Below, piece after piece: positions 7,540 to 10,974 of a stretch of 10,974 nucleotides of DNA. The notes beneath the pieces are model-generated. The model was not told where the DNA came from. It saw nothing but the letters and a program-made list of their open reading frames with translations, and ran no database searches. Position 1 is the first letter of the stretch. The number at the start of each line of letters is the position of its first letter. The translations under genes were made by a program, and so were the position numbers. This DNA is from an uncultured Veillonellaceae bacterium (lineage in GTDB: Bacteria > Bacillota > Negativicutes > Veillonellales > Negativicoccaceae), in contig CABTYA010000035.1 in the NCBI GenBank assembly GCA_902488965.1, positions 1 through 10,974 of the forward strand, read 5' to 3'.

Positions 7540-8970
7540 TCAATCCGCCAATGTATATTGTAAATCCATTTTCGTACTGCCGACCGTGACAAAACGTCCG
7601 AGCAGGCCGACCGTCGCTTTAAATATCGTCTGCGCCATCTCTTCGTTGGCCGCGCCGAGTTCCGCGGTCATTCGGCTGTCATCGACCGCCCCCGATTCGA
7701 TCCGCGCATCCGTCAGCAGCTGCATCCGCCGCAACGTCGTCATCATCTCTTTTTCAAAGTTGGCCACAAGTTCACCGTAGACCGCATAATCGCGATCACC
7801 GATGACCGCCATCGTCTGCACGATCCAGTACATATAGTTCGGGTCGTAGGCAATCGGCGTATCCCGCCAGCTGACGGGCGTGTCGTCGACATTGGCATAG
7901 AACGGCACCATGCAGTTGTATGCGTTTGACGCCAAGGCGAGCCAATGCACTCCCGCAATCGCCGCCGGCTTGTCCGGACGAATCTGCAGGATATGCGACT
8001 CCATGTTTCGGTTCAGCCCGACCGCCCGATAGCGTTTGCGCTGCGCCTCCGTCCCCGCGCCGTACACGTCAAACGGCGTGTTTTCAAAGTGCGACGAGAG
8101 CGCCCACTTCACGTCCTCGATCGAGAGCTTGCGCTTCGGATAGCAGATGAACGGCAACTCGTGGCAATTCGGATCGTCCACGAAGGGATACCGCTCGTTG
8201 TACGGGCGCGACGTATCGGACAGCTGCTTTTGGATATACCAAACGCGGGCGTTGTTGTACACCGTATCCTTCACTGTCGAGCTGCCCAGCGTGTGGCGCA
8301 GGTTCAACCGATCCGTATCCGGATTGAGCCGGTACGTCGTAATCAAGTCCGACAAGCCCTCCGCGTACAGCACATCGGGCGAATCGAAATCGAAATCGTC
8401 GATATTGAGCCGATTCGGCGCGACAACATAGGTGTCGTCCGGAATCCGTATCGCCGCCCAGTGATGGCCGCCGTAAGTTTCCATGTACCAGATTTCATCG
8501 GCGTCGCTGAACGCCATGCCGTTCGGTTCGTACGTGCCGTAGCGTTCGAGCAGTGCGCCCATCCGCAACACGCCCTCTTTCGCCGTGCGGATATACGGCA
8601 GCACCAGCGTCAGGATATCCGCCTCGCCGATGGACGCGTCCACATAGGGGTCGGCCGCCAGCACCCGCGGATTGCTCGTGATCGTTTCCGTCGCCGTCAT
8701 AGCGACGTTCGCACTGTTGATTCCCGAACCGCCGAACAGCCCCTGCTTGATATAGTCGGCATTCGGTGTCGACGTATAGCGCAACGGATCGTCCGGCAAT
8801 TCGATTTCCACACCGCCGCGAAATGTCGGATACACCCGCGGCTGATCCTCCGGCCGCACCACCACAAAGCGCTGCGGATTCGGTTCGTTATGTCCGTCCT
8901 CATTGCGGGCGATCAACGGCGCACCGTCGAGCGACGCCGCCTTGCCCACCAATATCGTTGTACATGCCAT
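7540..8970 (-). CDS. C69-family dipeptidase (PepD-like Ntn hydrolase)
   Basis: Hydrolyses dipeptides to amino acids in the cytoplasm. It has 476 residues from the chosen start, typical of family C69. The N-terminus has the family signature: Cys3, which becomes the N-terminal nucleophile after removal of the two preceding residues, then TTILVG, an ASLDG segment and ARNED at 21-25. Further family-like stretches are GGSGINSANVAMTATET and a central WYMETYGGHHWAA block. There is no signal peptide. An in-frame GTG at 8979 overlaps the AAGGAG ribosome binding site and cannot be the start; the ATG at 8970 lies 8 nt past that site and puts the nucleophile at position 3. The gene has its own promoter and a terminator 6 bp past its stop, so it is probably monocistronic. 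The family call is firm; the dipeptide preference is not known. Confidence 0.94.
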   Translation of the reverse strand: MACTTILVGKAASLDGAPLIARNEDGHNEPNPQRFVVVRPEDQPRVYPTFRGGVEIELPDDPLRYTSTPNADYIKQGLFGGSGINSANVAMTATETITSNPRVLAADPYVDASIGEADILTLVLPYIRTAKEGVLRMGALLERYGTYEPNGMAFSDADEIWYMETYGGHHWAAIRIPDDTYVVAPNRLNIDDFDFDSPDVLYAEGLSDLITTYRLNPDTDRLNLRHTLGSSTVKDTVYNNARVWYIQKQLSDTSRPYNERYPFVDDPNCHELPFICYPKRKLSIEDVKWALSSHFENTPFDVYGAGTEAQRKRYRAVGLNRNMESHILQIRPDKPAAIAGVHWLALASNAYNCMVPFYANVDDTPVSWRDTPIAYDPNYMYWIVQTMAVIGDRDYAVYGELVANFEKEMMTTLRRMQLLTDARIESGAVDDSRMTAELGAANEEMAQTIFKATVGLLGRFVTVGSTKMDLQYTLAD

Positions 8971-9027
8971 CGTATTCACTCCTTTTCCGACGGGATGTCC
9001 CGCCCGTCATGACACATGTTCACCCCT

Positions 9028-9057
9028 ATCATACTCCCCCGCGCCGAAGAAATGCAA
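9028..9057 (-). promoter_or_regulatory. Predicted promoter of the dipeptidase gene
   Basis: A -35 box TTGCAT (9052-9057), an 18-bp spacer and a -10 box TATGAT (9028-9033) lie on the minus strand, giving a leader of about 50 nt. The -35 touches the base of the hairpin at 9057-9081. Confidence 0.5.
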
Positions 9058-9081
9058 TGATTGAGAGTGGTTTTCAATCAT
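9057..9081 (-). terminator. Weak hairpin at the stop codon of the GreA-fusion gene
   Basis: Perfect 8-bp arms (9074-9081 and 9057-9064) enclose a 9-nt loop and include the stop codon at 9074-9076. The minus-strand sequence after it, TGCATTTCTTC, is only moderately T-rich, so termination would be inefficient. It may instead be a regulatory dyad at the dipeptidase promoter. Confidence 0.3.
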
Positions 9082-10591
9082 CCCCATTACTTTCCCCGGG
9101 TTTGTTCCGAACCTCCATAATCCGGTAATGCACCTCTTGCTCTGGAGAATGAACGGTAACGACATCACCTTTTTTGTGATTCATCAGCGCCTTGCCGACC
9201 GGCGATTCGTCAGAAATTTTCGGCGGGTCCGCAAAGAGATCCACTTCCGCCGAGCCGACAATCTGGTACTCGATTTTTTCCTTTGTCGCTTCGTCTTCGA
9301 GCGTGACCAACGAGCCCAATCCGATGTTCTTGCCTTTCGGGGCTTCGACGATTTTCGCGGTACGGATTTTTTCTTCCAGTTCCGCGATACGCCCTTCAAT
9401 AAAGCCTTGTTGATTTTTTAAAGCTTCATATTCGAAGTTTTCTGTCAAATTTCCCCATGCACTAGCCTCTTTTAATCGTTCCGCCACTTGCAGACGCGCT
9501 ACAGATTTGAGTTCATTTAACTCTTCCCGCATCTGCTGTAAAAACACTTCACTCACCCACGTAACTGTATTTGTCCTTAACCCCGCTTTCTCTCCCGACT
9601 GACATTCATTCTTTTTTTCTTCTTCACGACGTTCGCGCTCAGCCCTTTCTTTCCGCCATTTTCTCATCGTTTCCTTATACGCTGCCTCTATTCGCTCGAT
9701 TTCTTCGTACATCCGCCGTGATTCTTCTTCTTTTTTCTCCTGCTCCCGCCGTTCCCGCTCGGCTGCTTCTTTGCATTCCTGCCAAACACTCAATACAAAC
9801 GGATCATCAAAATATGTACTTACTGCTACCCGATTTAGAAAGATCTCCCGGTCTTCCGACGGTGTCAACTCCGCAAATACCTTTCGAGGCACATCCGTAC
9901 CGACACCATCCATATAGCCGTCATCGGGGAACGAGCTCCATAACAAATGCGGCTTTTTTTGAATTTCCCGCTCAACATTTTCCCGCCATTGCCGTGTCAA
10001 GGGATACGGTACGCTGCCGATTTGATGCAAAAATGACTCCGGCGACCACGAACGACTGATATCCACCACATGAAAATATCGTTCTTCGCCGTTGTCACGA
10101 CCGATATCATCACCCGTCGGCGAGTACGTTTTTACCTCTGCACAATGGGACGGGCGAATAATCCGTATCGGATTGCTCGAGTATGCCGTGTAGGAAAGAA
10201 TCAGTACATTCAAACCCATGTGATCCATCTTTTGCAAATGGTCCAACAAATGTCCGGAAATCGGAACGTACGATTCGTATACACATCGGTCTTCCGTATA
10301 GCAATCCTGAATCCATTCTTTGATTCGCGGCACGATGGCAACGGCAAACTCAATTCCGCCGACCAACCAGCGGTCGGTCGGGTAGGTAGGCATTCCCCAG
10401 CAATTGTGCAAATGCTCATCTCCCAACAATGCCCCCCAGTCACATGGCCCGCGCCAAGCGTAGTTCCGCGAATAGGCGTATCCGTCACCGAATCGCCTTG
10501 CCAGCGGTGTCAACCACTGCTCCGCCAAAATCGGAAACAACGACTCCATCACATTTTTATCCCGTAAGCCGAAATACTCCGTTGTCTGCAT
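9074..10591 (-). CDS. GreA-domain fusion protein with an unknown N-terminal region
   Basis: 505 residues from the chosen start, about three times the length of a normal GreA (about 157). Residues 1-260 are aromatic-rich and soluble, and I do not recognise them. Residues about 262-332 are an extremely Glu/Arg/Lys-rich, probably coiled-coil linker. Residues about 345-498 are a complete GreA module: the N-terminal coiled coil (QQMREELNEL, then the tip at 377-390), the GRIAELEEKI return helix and the FKBP-like C-terminal domain (GLGSLVTLE, IVGSAEVD, ISDESPVGKAL, KKGDVVTV). GreA enters the RNA polymerase secondary channel and stimulates cleavage of backtracked RNA through two tip acids. Here the first is Asn381 (Asp41 in E. 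coli) and only Glu384 (Glu44) is kept, so cleavage may be lost. The GTG at 10603 directly abuts the GGGAGGAG ribosome binding site, so the ATG at 10591 is preferred (spacing about 11 nt). It stands alone between the tRNA terminator and the dipeptidase. Confidence 0.88.
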   Translation of the reverse strand: MQTTEYFGLRDKNVMESLFPILAEQWLTPLARRFGDGYAYSRNYAWRGPCDWGALLGDEHLHNCWGMPTYPTDRWLVGGIEFAVAIVPRIKEWIQDCYTEDRCVYESYVPISGHLLDHLQKMDHMGLNVLILSYTAYSSNPIRIIRPSHCAEVKTYSPTGDDIGRDNGEERYFHVVDISRSWSPESFLHQIGSVPYPLTRQWRENVEREIQKKPHLLWSSFPDDGYMDGVGTDVPRKVFAELTPSEDREIFLNRVAVSTYFDDPFVLSVWQECKEAAERERREQEKKEEESRRMYEEIERIEAAYKETMRKWRKERAERERREEEKKNECQSGEKAGLRTNTVTWVSEVFLQQMREELNELKSVARLQVAERLKEASAWGNLTENFEYEALKNQQGFIEGRIAELEEKIRTAKIVEAPKGKNIGLGSLVTLEDEATKEKIEYQIVGSAEVDLFADPPKISDESPVGKALMNHKKGDVVTVHSPEQEVHYRIMEVRNKPGESNGDD

Positions 10592-10616
10592 CGTTGACAG
10601 CACTCCTCCCGCTCAC

Positions 10617-10668
10617 TGCGTATATTCGTCGTACAATTATTCTAATCATACCATAATACATATACGCA
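10617..10668. promoter_or_regulatory. Promoter region of the GreA-fusion gene bracketed by a 9-bp inverted repeat
   Basis: The minus strand carries an extended -10 box, TGG followed by TATGAT (10645-10650), with no good -35 at standard spacing. The element sits between perfect 9-bp inverted arms, TGCGTATAT (10617-10625) and ATATACGCA (10660-10668), 34 bp apart. The arms could be paired operator half-sites or a leader stem; chance cannot be excluded in AT-rich DNA. Confidence 0.35.
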
Positions 10669-10701
10669 ATGTGCGGATTCGTGTCGACTGATTTTGCGCA
10701 A

Positions 10702-10727
10702 TAAAAAACGAACCCTTACGGGTTCGT
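10702..10727 (-). terminator. Intrinsic terminator of the tRNA cluster
   Basis: A perfect 8-bp stem (10708-10715 with 10720-10727) with a 4-nt loop is followed on the minus strand by six T. It starts about 10 bp after the CCA end of tRNA-Leu(CAG). Confidence 0.92.
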
Positions 10728-10736
10728 CTGATTGAC

Positions 10737-10821
10737 TGGTGCGGTTGGAGAGACTCGAACTCTCACGGATCGCTCCACTGCCGCCTGAAGACAGCGCGTC
10801 TGCCAGTTCCGCCACAACCGC
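10737..10821 (-). tRNA. tRNA-Leu(CAG)
   Basis: 85 nt including an encoded CCA. The acceptor stem GCGGTTG pairs with CAACCGC, and the D arm is GCG/CGC. The anticodon stem CTGTC/GGCAG holds the loop TTCAGGC, anticodon CAG, which reads CUG. A long class II variable arm is present, and the T arm is GAGAG-TTCGAGT-CTCTC. Last gene of the cluster. Confidence 0.95.
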
Positions 10822-10835
10822 AATATAAAAGCAAG

Positions 10836-10922
10836 TGGTGCGGCTGGTGAGACTTGAACTCACACGGGAAGAATCCCACTACCCCCTCAAGATAGCGCGT
10901 CTGCCTGTTCCGCCACAGCCGC
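10836..10922 (-). tRNA. tRNA-Leu(GAG)
   Basis: 87 nt including an encoded CCA. The acceptor stem GCGGCTG pairs with CAGCCGC. The anticodon stem CTATC/GGTAG holds the loop TTGAGGG, anticodon GAG, which reads CUC and CUU. It has a long class II variable arm and the T arm GTGAG-TTCAAGT-CTCAC. It lies 14 bp upstream of tRNA-Leu(CAG), shares most of its 5' half and is probably cotranscribed with it. Confidence 0.95.
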
Positions 10923-10936
10923 ATGCTGTGAAAAAA

Positions 10937-10974
10937 TGGTGCCTCAGGGCAGAATCGAACTGCCGACACGAGGA
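10937..10974 (-). tRNA. Partial tRNA, probably tRNA-Phe
   Basis: Only the 3' part is in the window: the end of the anticodon stem, a 5-nt variable loop GTGTC, the T arm GGCAG-TTCGATT-CTGCC, the acceptor 3' strand CTGAGGC, then ACCA. The short variable loop rules out Leu, Ser and Tyr. The TCCTC-GTGTC context resembles bacterial tRNA-Phe, but the anticodon lies outside the window, so the identity is a guess while the tRNA call is firm. Confidence 0.8.

Noticed and set aside
8971..8979. GTG start that would lengthen the dipeptidase by three residues
   Set aside because: The GTG overlaps the AAGGAG ribosome binding site. The ATG at 8970 has correct spacing and puts the nucleophile Cys at position 3.
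9567..9800. Possible frameshift joining two genes within the GreA fusion
   Set aside because: The frame runs unbroken through a long Glu/Arg/Lys-rich helix into the GreA module, and no ribosome binding site with a start for a separate greA stands out at the boundary. A sequencing error cannot be excluded but nothing suggests one.
10592..10603. GTG start that would lengthen the GreA fusion by four residues
   Set aside because: The codon abuts the GGGAGGAG site with no spacer, so initiation there is implausible.

Overview
All convincing genes lie on the minus strand, so the window is described right to left. The source looks like a diderm Firmicute of class Negativicutes (a Megasphaera, Anaeroglobus or Dialister relative). 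This is inferred from three things: a giant trimeric autotransporter adhesin, which needs an outer membrane; strong GGAGG-type ribosome binding sites of Firmicute style; and a multidrug transporter resembling staphylococcal NorB. No mobile element, CRISPR array or phage gene was found.

Layout on the minus strand: (1) the 3' end of a tRNA cluster (probably tRNA-Phe, cut by the window edge, then tRNA-Leu(GAG) and tRNA-Leu(CAG)) ending in a clear intrinsic terminator; (2) a 505-residue fusion protein with an unrecognised N-terminal region of about 260 residues, a highly charged helix and a complete C-terminal GreA module in which the catalytic Asp is Asn; (3) a C69-family dipeptidase with its own promoter and terminator; (4) a region of about 570 bp with a weakly supported 86-codon ORF, a strong RNA hairpin and the promoter/operator of the next operon; (5) a two-gene operon, a NorB-like 14-TM MFS transporter followed by an M20D amidohydrolase, ending in a perfect hairpin terminator; (6) a trimeric autotransporter adhesin of at least 1344 residues with its own AT-rich promoter, running off the left edge of the window before its membrane anchor.

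Functional reading: the dipeptidase and the M20D hydrolase are amino-acid-releasing enzymes suited to an amino-acid-fermenting anaerobe. The MFS protein and the hydrolase share a transcript and may handle the same conjugates. The adhesin is an independent surface gene. The GreA fusion is the most unusual item: it keeps the RNA-polymerase-binding architecture of a Gre factor but has an altered catalytic tip and a large unknown partner domain.
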